This document shows positions 50,957 through 62,200 of a stretch of DNA of 64,000 nucleotides, piece after piece; position 1 is the stretch's first letter, and each line of letters opens with the position of its first letter. The notes beneath the pieces were generated by a model, which was given only the letters and a program-made list of their open reading frames with translations, was not told the origin of the DNA and did not search any database. Position numbers and translations under genes: made by a program. Origin of the DNA: Flavobacteriales bacterium (GTDB lineage Bacteria; Bacteroidota; Bacteroidia; Flavobacteriales; BACL11). Where the stretch lies: positions 103,798 to 167,797 of the forward strand of contig JAOHSR010000001.1 of NCBI GenBank assembly GCA_028122735.1, read 5' to 3'.

Positions 50957-51550
50957 TTAGATTTGATATTTTAATATAAAGTTTAAACCAGTATTATACT
51001 TTCCCTTATTGAATTTATAAGTTTGTCCAGAGGCATGTTCGGCAGTAGGAATAATAGAGTTGCTTAATCTTGTATTTAGAGAAATTTTTGAACTTAAATT
51101 ATATGATATTCCAATAATTGCGCCTAACTCAAAACTATTAAAACTTGTTTGGTTTTCTAATTCTCCATAAAGATCTTTGTAGTATCCATCAATTAGTGCT
51201 GAACAATGAACCCCTCCTTCAATAGAGAGTTTTTCTGAATTTTTAATAATAGCTAACAATGGAATTTCAATATAGTCTAAATGTATATCAGCTAAATTAT
51301 TTATATTCTGATTTGGATTTGAACTTCCCTTTTGAATATAAATAATCTCCATTTGAACCATTAATAAATTATTAATTTTTCTATTTACAAAACCACCTAA
51401 AATTATACCTGCCTTATTAAAACCTGCTAGATTATCACCAGAGATCTGACTTGTACTAATTCCTGCAGAAATTCCAGCATTAAATTCTTGAGATAAGCTG
51501 CTGAATTTTATAGAACAAATAAATATAATTAGAAAAAATATTTTCTTCAT
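50957..51550 (-). CDS. Outer-membrane beta-barrel (porin-like) protein
   Basis: Signal peptide; NAGISAGISTSQISGDNLAGFNKAGIILGGFVNRKI; amphipathic strands to C-terminus. Confidence 0.78.
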   Translation of the reverse strand: MKKIFFLIIFICSIKFSSLSQEFNAGISAGISTSQISGDNLAGFNKAGIILGGFVNRKINNLLMVQMEIIYIQKGSSNPNQNINNLADIHLDYIEIPLLAIIKNSEKLSIEGGVHCSALIDGYYKDLYGELENQTSFNSFELGAIIGISYNLSSKISLNTRLSNSIIPTAEHASGQTYKFNKGKYNTGLNFILKYQI

Positions 51551-52497
51551 TACCTTAGACTTGCTCCTACTCCAATTGTTGTTACAGGGAATTCACTAAA
51601 CGTATGATTTGCACTAACAGTTATTACTGCCAAGCTTAGTTTTAATCCAATATTTCCTCGAAGTTCATTTACTGTTTCAAATTCCATTTCAACAGGAAGA
51701 GATATTTCTAATTCATCAAGATTAAAATTGTCAGGATTTGTAATATTTTCTCCAGCCGTAAATGTAGTTGATGATGAATTGTAACCAATGCTAGCATATC
51801 CACATAACATCAAAATATTTTTTGAGATTATTAAATTAATATTTGTTGCTTGTATGTCCATACTTACTGGCTGATCTAATATTGAAATTTTTGATGTCAT
51901 CTGAGTATGAGCTGCTTGTAGTGATAGTGATAATGGAATAGTATTGCCAATAATCGGAATCCATTGTAAGAGGTCATGCTTAAATCCAATCCCCCACATA
52001 TTAATTTCTCCTTTTCCAATAAATCCAGCTTCATATTTATAATTAGGAATAAATCGACCATTTATTTCTGTCTTTTTAAATATTCCTAGACCTAAATTCA
52101 AGTTAGGCAGCACAATTAATGAAAATAATGGATCCTGATTTGGTAATTTAAATTCTTCGCCTTGATACTCTACTACTGCACCATTGCCTTTTCCTAATAT
52201 GGTAGGAGTTGAAGTGCTTGATGATGAGAAATTAGATATTGAATTGGGGTCAAAACTCTTTTGTTCATTACTTAAATTTAGAAAGCTTAGTGAGACTGTA
52301 GCATCAAAACCTAATAATTTATGTGGTCTAGCTGTATTGTACCAGCCATTGTTATTTATTGCGCCTAAACCACTTCCGAGAGGATTTAAGTATGCTTGCA
52401 AAAAAGATTTTGCATCATTAACATTGTCTACAGTTACCTGTGATTTTGAAGAAAAGGAAATAAATACTAATAGAGAAATAATTATAAACCGCAACAT
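51550..52497 (-). CDS. DUF6588-like outer-membrane protein
   Basis: Signal peptide; FLQAYLNPLGSGLGAINNNGWYNTARPHKLLGFDATVS; predicted barrel. Confidence 0.65.
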   Translation of the reverse strand: MLRFIIISLLVFISFSSKSQVTVDNVNDAKSFLQAYLNPLGSGLGAINNNGWYNTARPHKLLGFDATVSLSFLNLSNEQKSFDPNSISNFSSSSTSTPTILGKGNGAVVEYQGEEFKLPNQDPLFSLIVLPNLNLGLGIFKKTEINGRFIPNYKYEAGFIGKGEINMWGIGFKHDLLQWIPIIGNTIPLSLSLQAAHTQMTSKISILDQPVSMDIQATNINLIISKNILMLCGYASIGYNSSSTTFTAGENITNPDNFNLDELEISLPVEMEFETVNELRGNIGLKLSLAVITVSANHTFSEFPVTTIGVGASLR

Positions 52498-52504
52498 CTA
52501 CCCT

Positions 52505-53440
52505 TTATTTATTTAAAAGAGATTTTTCTTCTACTTGAAGAATTTCGTTATTAGATTCGTCATATATATATGCTAAGACATACATATTATTTAAATCCCA
52601 ATCACCTGCATTTCCATTTCCAAGTGTTAATATGTTTTGCGAATGATTAATATTGTTGTTTTCAAGAGTACTTATTACAGGCGAATATGCATTTGAAAAG
52701 CTATCGCCATTATTAATTTCCTCAGAAGCAAAATCTTCTCCAAATGTTGGTGTTAGAAATGATCGTAAGACATGTTTATGTACATATGATTCATCATCAT
52801 TATCTCCGTCTTTTTGCCAATTGGTAATATTATTTTCAGTTAGACAAACTACAAGTTTATAATTTCCGCTCATTGCAGAAAGTGATTCAGAGTTAATAAT
52901 TATATCAAACTGATCTGATAACATTAATGGGGTTTGATTAATTTCTATGTTTATTCCAAATAAGACATCTTTACTCAATTCATCCCCAACAATATTCGCC
53001 CACTCTCCCCAATCTTTTCTGTGATCTCCACTGCTGCTGTAGTCTATTCTATTGATCATTCCTTTTGGAAGTCCATTTGCACTGACCTGAAAAAAACCAT
53101 CTAGTTCTTCTCCCCAGCTTGTTCTAAAATCATAGATAAATTTTTCATCTGGATTTCCAGTTGGGTCAATTGGATACGGACGAGCAAAGGTTTGTCCAGC
53201 GTGTATTGCTAAGCCAATAATTTGGGAGCCATAGACATCATGAATTGCATCTAATTCTCTTGCGGCATCAGGACAGTTTTTGCATGTATGACCAGTAAAA
53301 TCTTCAATAAGAATATTTTTTACATATACGTTGTTTGTTGTGTCAATTGGGTCAATTGTACCGTTCATGTAAGGGCCTTCAATAACCTCACATGAGCTTA
53401 TGAATATAGTAGCTATTATTATATAAAAAAATCTATTCAT
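52505..53440 (-). CDS. Omp28-like outer-membrane lipoprotein with CxxC motif
   Basis: Likely start MNRFFYIIIATIFISSCEVIEGP (lipobox); VLIEDFTGHTCKNCPDAARELDAIHDVYG. ORF track extends upstream to 53515. Confidence 0.78.
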   Translation of the reverse strand: MNRFFYIIIATIFISSCEVIEGPYMNGTIDPIDTTNNVYVKNILIEDFTGHTCKNCPDAARELDAIHDVYGSQIIGLAIHAGQTFARPYPIDPTGNPDEKFIYDFRTSWGEELDGFFQVSANGLPKGMINRIDYSSSGDHRKDWGEWANIVGDELSKDVLFGINIEINQTPLMLSDQFDIIINSESLSAMSGNYKLVVCLTENNITNWQKDGDNDDESYVHKHVLRSFLTPTFGEDFASEEINNGDSFSNAYSPVISTLENNNINHSQNILTLGNGNAGDWDLNNMYVLAYIYDESNNEILQVEEKSLLNK

Positions 53441-53442
53441 AT

Positions 53443-55092
53443 TTAAAAACTTGTTGTTATACTTAAATTTAATCCATTCGATGAAGGAACTAACTTGCAC
53501 ACCCCACCAACACAAAAGATTCCTTCGCGTTTTTTCCCATATCCAATTTCAAATCTAGTAGAGCCCTTTAAAAAACCAACATTTATATTCATATAATGTA
53601 ATCTTTTACTTTCATTTTCATTTCCGTAATTATACATGTCTTGAATCGCAAAGAACCAATTAGGAGAAATTGTATACTCAGCAAGAGCCATTAACCAATC
53701 ACCTTCAGCTTCTTTGCTCGCTGTCTCCAATTGTTTTGAAAATAATGCTTGCGTTTCAAATCTAATCGTGTGGCCTTTTTTAATTCTATAACTCAAATCT
53801 AGTACTGCAATAGTTGAATTAAGAACTCCATATTCTCCTGGAGTTTTTCCTTCAAGAAAATCTTTATTATAAGTCTGATTTGCAATCACAGCATTGTAAC
53901 GGATATTTTTATTTATCTTTTTATTGATTTCAATATTTATATCAGAATAATATAGTTCCTGAGAAAAATCAAATAAATCAGGAGAATGATCTTGATTATC
54001 ATTAAGCATAGAATATCCTCCTTCAAGCCCATTTATTCTTGAAAAGTTAAAGTTTACCTTTGTTCCATATTTTCCGCCTAAGAGAGTACCTTTTTTAATC
54101 TTGTAAAATATATCTAATTGAACTCCAAGCTCTCCCATTGCTTGAGTGGCACAAGGATAAATTGCAAGTAGCGTGTATGCGTGAGGTTTACTAAGAGTGG
54201 GTATGTAATTCATTATATACGCCTTACCAGTTCTTTCTCTTTCAGATAGTAATAACATATTATCTGCTCTATGGATTTCAGCAGTAATTCCAAAACCTCT
54301 TTGAGAATATGTCAAACTATTTGTAAAAGCACTTCCACTTGCATAATTCATTTGGTTTTCTTGCAGAGAGTTTATTGGATCATTAATCTTATATGCAAAT
54401 TCCCCATAATAATTCCAGCCACCATTAAGAATATTTAATCTCCCAGCATATGCTGCAACATTTTGAGGGATTATAAATTTTGGATTTGTTCTTTGCTCAT
54501 ATCTACTAATAAAGCTACCACCTAAAATATATTTTGTGGTATTTTCTAATTCAAAGCTTTCATTAATATCAATTTCAGCATCAATTCCTCTAAAAATACC
54601 TTCAGCATAAGTGAAAAAAGTTCGGCTTTTACCAATAAAGCTTTTTAAACTTATTCCTTTACCAATTTTGTATTTTAATCTAATACCGTCCATTGCATTA
54701 TCAATACCAAGTCCTTTTTCTTCATAACTTCTAAATATTAAGCCACTTCCAAACTGTTCATAAAAATTTCCAGCTGTAATTTCTAATCCATCGATTGTGT
54801 ATCCTGCATATCTATAAGGAACTCCATTTCCGCGAAATTCGCTATCATAGTCTAAAAGTGCATTTAGATAACTCTCATATCTTAAACCAATTATGAAATT
54901 ATTTGAAGAATAGGTAAGATTTAAAAAAGCATTATTTAAAACTACTTCATCAGCTGCAGCAGCATTTATTGCTGCATCTTCAACATAGCTTTGAAGATTT
55001 AAACTAAAATCTCCAGTTATTTGACCATTATTTTGTGCAATTAGATTGCAGCAAGAGATTGAAAATAAAAAAGTAAGAAATTTATTTTTCAT
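53443..55092 (-). CDS. DUF6029-like outer-membrane beta-barrel protein
   Basis: Likely start MKNKFLTFLFSISCCNLIAQNNGQITGDFSLNLQSY; long beta-rich protein with C-terminal aromatic. Confidence 0.72.
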   Translation of the reverse strand: MKNKFLTFLFSISCCNLIAQNNGQITGDFSLNLQSYVEDAAINAAAADEVVLNNAFLNLTYSSNNFIIGLRYESYLNALLDYDSEFRGNGVPYRYAGYTIDGLEITAGNFYEQFGSGLIFRSYEEKGLGIDNAMDGIRLKYKIGKGISLKSFIGKSRTFFTYAEGIFRGIDAEIDINESFELENTTKYILGGSFISRYEQRTNPKFIIPQNVAAYAGRLNILNGGWNYYGEFAYKINDPINSLQENQMNYASGSAFTNSLTYSQRGFGITAEIHRADNMLLLSERERTGKAYIMNYIPTLSKPHAYTLLAIYPCATQAMGELGVQLDIFYKIKKGTLLGGKYGTKVNFNFSRINGLEGGYSMLNDNQDHSPDLFDFSQELYYSDINIEINKKINKNIRYNAVIANQTYNKDFLEGKTPGEYGVLNSTIAVLDLSYRIKKGHTIRFETQALFSKQLETASKEAEGDWLMALAEYTISPNWFFAIQDMYNYGNENESKRLHYMNINVGFLKGSTRFEIGYGKKREGIFCVGGVCKLVPSSNGLNLSITTSF

Positions 55093-55093
55093 T

Positions 55094-55591
55094 TTATTTT
55101 GTAACAAGGTGCTGAATTTGTTCATATAGTTCTTCTTCATCTCCATCAATATATCCTTTGTGGTTCCATACAATTTTACCTTCCCCATTAATTAGGAAAG
55201 TGTGTGGTACAGTTGATACTCCCATTGCTCTTTTAAGATCGGAATTTGAATCTAGATATACCTCGTAATCCCAATCGGATGAATTTACATAAGGAGCAAC
55301 TTTTGACATAGATCTTGTATCGTCAATTGAGATGGCTATTAACTTCACACCGGTTTCTTCTTGCCAATCGTCATAAACTTCAGCAATAGTATTGAGTTCT
55401 TTTTTACAAGGCTTACACCAGGTTGCCCAAAAACTAATCACCATTGGCTTACCATCATTTTCTAAATCTTGAATATTAATAGTTTTTCCTTGCAATGTTT
55501 TTACATCTATGTTTGGTAAAGACTTTCCTTGTGCCAAAGTAAGTGTAGCGCAAAAGAAAATAGATGTTAGAAATAGGATTGTTTTTTTCAT
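55094..55591 (-). CDS. TlpA-like thioredoxin-family protein
   Basis: Signal peptide; MVISFWATWCKPCKKELNTIAEVYDDW; STVPHTFLINGEGKIVW. Confidence 0.9.
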   Translation of the reverse strand: MKKTILFLTSIFFCATLTLAQGKSLPNIDVKTLQGKTINIQDLENDGKPMVISFWATWCKPCKKELNTIAEVYDDWQEETGVKLIAISIDDTRSMSKVAPYVNSSDWDYEVYLDSNSDLKRAMGVSTVPHTFLINGEGKIVWNHKGYIDGDEEELYEQIQHLVTK

Positions 55592-55635
55592 CTTATTGAG
55601 TTTTTGTATATAACAAATTTACAAAACTTAAATAA

Positions 55636-55668
55636 TAAAAAACCCTAGCATTGCTAGGGTTTTTTATT
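55636..55668 (-). terminator. Rho-independent (bidirectional-looking) terminator
   Basis: aaaaaaccctag-cattg-ctagggtttttt inverted repeat with flanking A/T runs. Confidence 0.75.
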
Positions 55669-55687
55669 AAAAATATAAGTGTTTAGT

Positions 55688-57736
55688 TTACTTAGTTACA
55701 GTAACCTTTCTCTTAATTACTGCATCTTGAGTAAGAATATTTACATAGTAAGATCCATTTGCAAGGCTAGAGATATTCACTTCTGATTTATTGTCAGATG
55801 CTAAAACTAGTTTACCAAATACATCATAAATTTCTATGCTTTTGAAGTTTCCTTCAATATTTAGTATGTCTTGAGCAGGGTTAGGGAATAATTCAAATTT
55901 ATTATCTGAACTTTCATTTATCGCTGTAGAACCACTACAAGGATTAGTTGCATCATCAATACATTCTTGTTCTGTGTTGTATGATCCAAGTCCTGCTGTT
56001 CCAACATCTATACATCCTTGAACAGGATCACAATTCCAAGTTGGACCTACGTAACATCCAGTTGTAGGGTCTGATTCACATTGAGACTCACTCATGTAAA
56101 TTCCTAAGCCAGGTGTTCCTTCAACACAACCAAAAGGAGAACACTCCCATGCTGGACCTGATGCCGCACCAGTAGAGAATGCAGTAGGTATAGCACTAAA
56201 GTTTTGCAGATTTACAGGGTCTCCTTCAAAAATGATAGTTCCATTAACATCAGTTACTATACATGTTCCAACACCGTTTGCACAGCACATCCCATCACCG
56301 TAAGAATCGTATAAGATAAATTCAAAACACATGTTTCCAGGAACAGCAACATCAATATTGTATGGAGTGTTACTTGCGTATGGTCCACCAGAACCTAATA
56401 TAGTTCCATCTTCAGCAACAATTTCCCATGAAGTTTCAGATCCATATCCATCAGTTAAAAGATCAATATTAACATTTCCAGCAGCGATTCCTTGAAGAAC
56501 ATCACCTGACATGTCTTTATGACTAAACTTAGATACTGATGAGTTGTTTGTAGTATTTTGATCAACTTGACCATTTGGATTAGAAGCAGTCCATGAAACT
56601 GTGTTGCCTGGATTTCCAAAGCTATCAGCAAGTGGGCTAAATGAAACATTAGTAATAGTTACAGTCTCTTGTGCTCCAGAAGCTAAATTACCTGTCCAGT
56701 TATAAGTAGCTGGAGTTCCACCGTTAATGTCATAAGTTAAATCTAATGAAGTTAATGCTTGGTTTCCGTAATTTCTAAAAGTAATATCAATATTAGTTTC
56801 AGAAGCACACATTACATCTGCAGCAGAAGATGCAGTTACATTTGCATCATATGCATTAGGGAATATACAAACTACTTCAGCTTGTACTCCTGTAATAATT
56901 TCACCTGGACCTTCAGCTATATAAGCTATAATATCCATATTTGTAGGATCAAGATCTGGGAAGTAACCAGTTGTTGATTGTCCAGTAGCTAAATTTGCTG
57001 GCATTTGCCATGTATGCGTATTTGGTACAAAAGTTCCAGCTGTTGTTACATTGTACTCTAATCCATTAGCACCATCCATTAAATGTCTAAACATATGTTG
57101 GTGGTTGTATGTTGGACTCCAAGGTCCAGAAATAATAGCTCCAGGATTATAATTCTGCGCTCCAGACTGAGGTCCTGCAACATTATTTTCAACTACAGCA
57201 ACATGTAGAACGTTAATGTTTGAAGTTGAAGAAGTATAATATGTTTCAGTATTAACAGTAAGAATGCCAGTAGACATGTCATAAGAAGCTTGTGCTCCTA
57301 AATTAACATAAGATGGTTGAGACATAATAAGTGTAGATGCAGCTGCCCAGTCACCTCTGCTTAATGCAGTTGTTCCAGCACTACCTTGTGGAGAAATACC
57401 ACTAAAAGTAGCTCTGTTCACTGTTCCGGCTGGATATCCAGCTAGTCCAGAAGCACTACCAATAGCAGCACCATATAAGCAATTAAAGTCAGGGTCACTA
57501 GGACCATTTGGAGTTGCATAACCACCTGTGTGAATATTAATTAAAAAAACGTCATTTGGATTAGCATCGTGTAGTCCTTGACCTATAACGTGACCATCAG
57601 GACAGAAACCACAATAAATTCCTGTGAACTCTTCAAGAACAACATTCTTATTTTCTGGTGTTGTGCTTACAAAAGTTTGTGCAAAAGAAATAGTCGTCAC
57701 TAAAGCTAATGCGATTGTTAGTAAATTTTTCATCAT
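55688..57736 (-). CDS. Omp28-like secreted protein with CxxC motif, Cys-rich repeats and T9SS C-terminal domain
   Basis: NVVLEEFTGIYCGFCPDGHVIGQGL; two Cys-rich repeats; C-term FELFPNPAQDILNIEGNFKSIEIYDVFGKLV...VIKRKVTVTK. Confidence 0.85.
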   Translation of the reverse strand: MMKNLLTIALALVTTISFAQTFVSTTPENKNVVLEEFTGIYCGFCPDGHVIGQGLHDANPNDVFLINIHTGGYATPNGPSDPDFNCLYGAAIGSASGLAGYPAGTVNRATFSGISPQGSAGTTALSRGDWAAASTLIMSQPSYVNLGAQASYDMSTGILTVNTETYYTSSTSNINVLHVAVVENNVAGPQSGAQNYNPGAIISGPWSPTYNHQHMFRHLMDGANGLEYNVTTAGTFVPNTHTWQMPANLATGQSTTGYFPDLDPTNMDIIAYIAEGPGEIITGVQAEVVCIFPNAYDANVTASSAADVMCASETNIDITFRNYGNQALTSLDLTYDINGGTPATYNWTGNLASGAQETVTITNVSFSPLADSFGNPGNTVSWTASNPNGQVDQNTTNNSSVSKFSHKDMSGDVLQGIAAGNVNIDLLTDGYGSETSWEIVAEDGTILGSGGPYASNTPYNIDVAVPGNMCFEFILYDSYGDGMCCANGVGTCIVTDVNGTIIFEGDPVNLQNFSAIPTAFSTGAASGPAWECSPFGCVEGTPGLGIYMSESQCESDPTTGCYVGPTWNCDPVQGCIDVGTAGLGSYNTEQECIDDATNPCSGSTAINESSDNKFELFPNPAQDILNIEGNFKSIEIYDVFGKLVLASDNKSEVNISSLANGSYYVNILTQDAVIKRKVTVTK

Positions 57737-57854
57737 AAATTATGTTTAAATATTAAATGTTTTGCACAAATATAGTTTAAAAAGTTAAAAATTCCTATTT
57801 AATCATAGAAAATTACTTATACCAATTTTACTATATTTGAACAAATAATAAACT

Positions 57855-58580
57855 ATGAAAAGAATTTCTTTTACCTCCTTATTGTTAATTTTAATATTTA
57901 ATTTTTGTTCTTATGAAAATTTACAAGCTCAAAGCTTAGAGCTTATTGGTGATTCATATGTTTCAGGAAATCCAGGTATTCCTATTGCTTCTCATATAAT
58001 AGTCAAGAATGTTACATCGGCCTCACTAGATGTTAGATGTCAAAAAAATATTATTGATACAGCAGCAGGAACTCAAAATTATTTTTGTTGGGGAATAAAT
58101 TGTTGGCCATCATCTACATATGTTTCACCAGTTCCAGATGGTTTAAGAACTATTCCCGCAGGTTATGCTGATACAAATAATTTTACTGGTTATTATGATG
58201 CTGCTTTTTCTGGAATACCATCTCAAGCTCGTGCTGTAGTGGAGTATTGCTTTTATCCTGTTGGAAATATATCTGACTCTACATGTCTTACAGTTCATTA
58301 TAACGATAATACTTCTTCAATTGCCGAAAATACAAGAGAAATAGGTTTGGGTAATTTTTATCCAAACCCTTCTAAAAATATAACAAGAATAAATTATGTT
58401 GCAGATAATAATTCTTACCTGCAAATTCTTGATATTTTGGGTAATAAAATTAAAAGTTTTGATTTAGATGATTCTGGAGTTTTAGAAATTCCAACAACTA
58501 ATTTTAGTTCAGGAATTTATTTTGGTAACTTAATATCTGATAGAAAGGTGGTATCAGTTAAAAAAATAATTATTAATTAA
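57855..58580 (+). CDS. Small secreted T9SS type A sorting domain protein
   Basis: Signal peptide; C-term GNFYPNPSKNITRINYVADNNSYLQILDILGNKIKSF...VVSVKKIIIN. Confidence 0.85.
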   Translation: MKRISFTSLLLILIFNFCSYENLQAQSLELIGDSYVSGNPGIPIASHIIVKNVTSASLDVRCQKNIIDTAAGTQNYFCWGINCWPSSTYVSPVPDGLRTIPAGYADTNNFTGYYDAAFSGIPSQARAVVEYCFYPVGNISDSTCLTVHYNDNTSSIAENTREIGLGNFYPNPSKNITRINYVADNNSYLQILDILGNKIKSFDLDDSGVLEIPTTNFSSGIYFGNLISDRKVVSVKKIIIN

Positions 58581-58605
58581 CACTAACATAAAATATTATA
58601 AATTG

Positions 58606-58638
58606 AAAAAACCTTGTCTTAGTACAAGGTTTTCTTTT
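58606..58638 (+). terminator. Rho-independent terminator
   Basis: aaaaaccttgt-cttagt-acaaggtttt followed by T-rich run. Confidence 0.75.
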
Positions 58639-58653
58639 AAAAATTCACTTTAA

Positions 58654-59235
58654 ATGATCACACAAATTACAGGCAAGCTTTTAGAAAAAACTCCAACATA
58701 TGTTGTTGTTGAGTGTAACGGTATAGGATATTTTATAAATATATCTCTGCAAACTTTTTCCTCTATAAATGAAGAAGCTTGTAAGTTATTTACTCATCTC
58801 TCAGTTAAGGAAGATTCACATACCCTTTATGGTTTTTATGATCAGAATGAGCGTCATTTATTTAGAAATTTGATAAGTGTTTCTGGAGTTGGACCCAGTA
58901 CCGCTCAAGTAATACTATCTACATATAATCCAAGTGAGATTGTAACATACATCACGACAGCCGATGTAGCGGCAATACAACATGTAAAAGGAATTGGCGC
59001 AAAAACCGCTCAGAGAATAATCATTGATTTAAAAGATAAGGTAGCAAAAGGACTTCCAAAATCAGATATTTTGTTTGAATTGGACAATACAATTAAAACT
59101 GAATCGTTATCAGCACTACTAGCTCTAGGATTTAACAAGAAAAGCGCTGAACAAAAAATTGATAAGGTGCTTAAAGAAAATCCAGATATTTCTAGCGTTG
59201 AAGAATTGGTTAAGATGGCTTTAAGTCAGATGTAA
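58654..59235 (+). CDS. ruvA: Holliday junction branch migration protein RuvA
   Basis: MITQITGKLLEKTPTYVVVECNGIGYFINI; HhH motifs SVSGVGPSTAQVIL, VKGIGAKTAQRIIIDLKDK. Confidence 0.97.
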   Translation: MITQITGKLLEKTPTYVVVECNGIGYFINISLQTFSSINEEACKLFTHLSVKEDSHTLYGFYDQNERHLFRNLISVSGVGPSTAQVILSTYNPSEIVTYITTADVAAIQHVKGIGAKTAQRIIIDLKDKVAKGLPKSDILFELDNTIKTESLSALLALGFNKKSAEQKIDKVLKENPDISSVEELVKMALSQM

Positions 59236-59260
59236 CCAAAAATAATTTAGAGGATTCAAT

Positions 59261-62200
59261 TTGATTATTAAGAATAAATACAGAATACTATTAACTGTTT
59301 TTACATTATTGTTTCATGTAAATAGTTTTTCACTTGTTTTAGATTCTTTAGAAAACAATTATAATTTACCATATCCATACCTTCAAAATTCTTCCAGTGG
59401 ATTGTTTATGAATAATCCATCTAATTTTAACACACAAATTAATTACGACATAATAAATAATCAGTATTTATTTCAAAACAGATTAGGAGAGTTTAATTTA
59501 GGCACACCAAAAATTTTATCTTTCGAAGAATTTCAAGAATATAATTTTAAAAAATCAATTTCTAGCTACTGGAATCAAAAATCAAATGACAGAAATTCTC
59601 AATCCGGTTCAAGATTTGGAATCCCAAAATTATATATACCTGGACAAGCATTTGATAAAGTATTTGGAGGTAACTCTGTTGATATTAGACCTCAAGGGTC
59701 TGCAGAATTGATATTTGGCCTAAAAATTAATCGCTTAGATAATCCCTCGCTGACTGAGGAGCAAAGAAGAACTACCACTTTTGATTTTCAAGAAAAAATT
59801 CAGATGAATGTAATAGGTAAGATTGGAGACAAACTTAAATTAACTACTAATTTTAATACTGAAGCAACATTTGACTTTGAGAATAATATGAAACTTGAAT
59901 ACACAGGTTATGAAGATGAGATAGTCAAAAAAATTGAAGTTGGAAATGTAAGTTTACCTTTGAACGGATCTTTAATAACAGGAAGTCAATCATTATTTGG
60001 CTTTAAAACTCAGATGCAATTTGGACGAACAACTATAACAGGTATTTTATCACAACAAAAAAGTACCATGTCTGAAATTGAAGTCAGTGGTGGAGCCCAA
60101 ACATCAGAATTTGATATTTATGCAGATCAGTATGAAGCTAATAAGCATTTCTTTTTAGCACATTATTTTAAAGAAAACTATGATATTGCTCTTCAACAAC
60201 TTCCCTTTGTTAATTCACCAATAAATATAAATAAGGTTGAAGTCTGGATAACAAATAAAACTGGGACTACCAATGATACCAGAAATATAGTTTCTTTTCT
60301 TGATTTAGGAGAGACAAGTCCTAATATCTACAATACGCAATTTACACTTTCAAACGGTGGTATTTTCCCAGATAATGATGCGGCAAATGATATGTTTGAA
60401 TCTCTTACAAATCAATTTAGTGGAATTAGAGATATAAATGATGTGAATAATATATTGTCCTCTCAAATTGGTATTGGGTTTTTAAATGGTCAGGATTATG
60501 AAAAATTAGAAAGGGCTAGAAAACTTTCAGAACAAGAATATTCTGTTCATCCTCAGCTTGGATATATTTCTTTAAATCAGGCTTTAAATAATGATGAGGT
60601 TTTAGCAGTTGCTTTTCAATATACAATAGGAAATAATACATTTCAAGTTGGAGAATTCACTAACTCAGGTCCTGTAGCTCCAAACGCACTAATTGTTAAA
60701 CTTTTAAAAGGAACAAATTTCTCGCCTAATTATCCAAACTGGCATTTGATGATGAAAAATATTTACGCTCTTGGAGCCTATCAGATGAGTAATAATGGTT
60801 TTATTTTAGATGTTATGTATGAAAATACAGAGGAGTCAGGAGCATTAACAAACTATATACCTGAAGGTAATCTTGAAGGTGTCCCACTAATCAAAGTAAT
60901 TAATGTTGATCAGTTAGATCAGCAAATGGATAATAGATCAGATGGAGTTTTTGATTTTCTTGAGGGATTAACTGTTAAATCTGCAAATGGTAGAATTATT
61001 TTTCCAGTAAGGGAACCATTTGGTAAATATTTAAGAAGCCAATTTATCGATCAGAATCTTGCTGATAAATATGTATATCAAGCCCTTTATGACTCTACAC
61101 TTACAGTAGCTCAACAATATCCTGAATTGAATAAATTTAGAATAAAAGGAAGTTACCAGGGGGCCTCTGGCTCTGAAATAAGATTAAATGCAATGAACGT
61201 TCCAGAAGGTTCAGTAACTGTAACTGCTGGTTCTCAAAAGTTAGTTGAAAATCAAGACTATACAGTTGATTATAATATGGGTAGAGTTACTATTATAAAT
61301 GAAGGTATATTAAATTCTGGTATCCCAATTAAGATTTCTTTGGAGAATAATTCAATGTTTGGAATTCAAAATAAGACATTAGTCGGTTTACATGCAGATT
61401 ATGATATTAATAAAGATTTTATTTTAGGTGCTACTATCTTAAATTTAACAGAAAGACCATATACTGATAAAATTAATACGGGTGATGAGCCAATATCAAA
61501 CACTATATGGGGGTTAGATGGTACCTATCAAACGGAAGCTCCTTGGATGACTAAGGCTGTTGATTTCATACCTTTTATAGAAACAAAAGCAAAGTCAAGA
61601 CTAATTGCTACAGCAGAATTTGCTCATTTAATCCCTGGACATCATAGAGCAGTGGGAAAGGAAGGTGTTTCATATATTGATGATTTTGAAGCTAGTAAGA
61701 CTTCAATAGATATCAGGAATATGGGCGCATGGAGATTAGCAAGTATACCACAAGGTCAAGATGATATTTTTCAAAATGCGTCATTAAATGATAATCTTGA
61801 AATCGGTTTTAAAAGAGCAAAGCTTGCATGGTATACAATTGACCCATTATTTTTTAGAAATACATCAATAACTCCTCCAAACATTAATAAAACTCTGTCT
61901 CTTGCAAATGGAAATACTGTAAAACAGCAATCTTATCATTACGTTAGAGAGATACTTGAAACTGAAGTTTTTCCTAATCGTGATCCAGATTTAGGTAGTC
62001 AAATAACAAATCTTGCAGTTTTAGATGTGGCATATTACCCACTAGAAAGAGGTCCAAATAATTATACAGTTTCAGGTTTAAAAGCTAATGGAGAATTGTA
62101 TAATCCCTCTGATAACTGGGGAGGTATAATGAGAAAATTAGAAACGAATGATTTTGAAGCAGCAAATATTGAATTTATTGAATTCTGGATGATGGATCCA

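Noticed and set aside
55094-55188. 95-nt overlap between the DUF6029-like and TlpA ORFs
   Set aside because: Produced by an over-extended start in the track; the signal peptide MKNKFLTFLF places the start near 55092.
56455-56977. ORFs of 64 aa (minus) and 72 aa (plus)
   Set aside because: Alternative-frame ORFs inside the Omp28-like gene with no recognisable domain.
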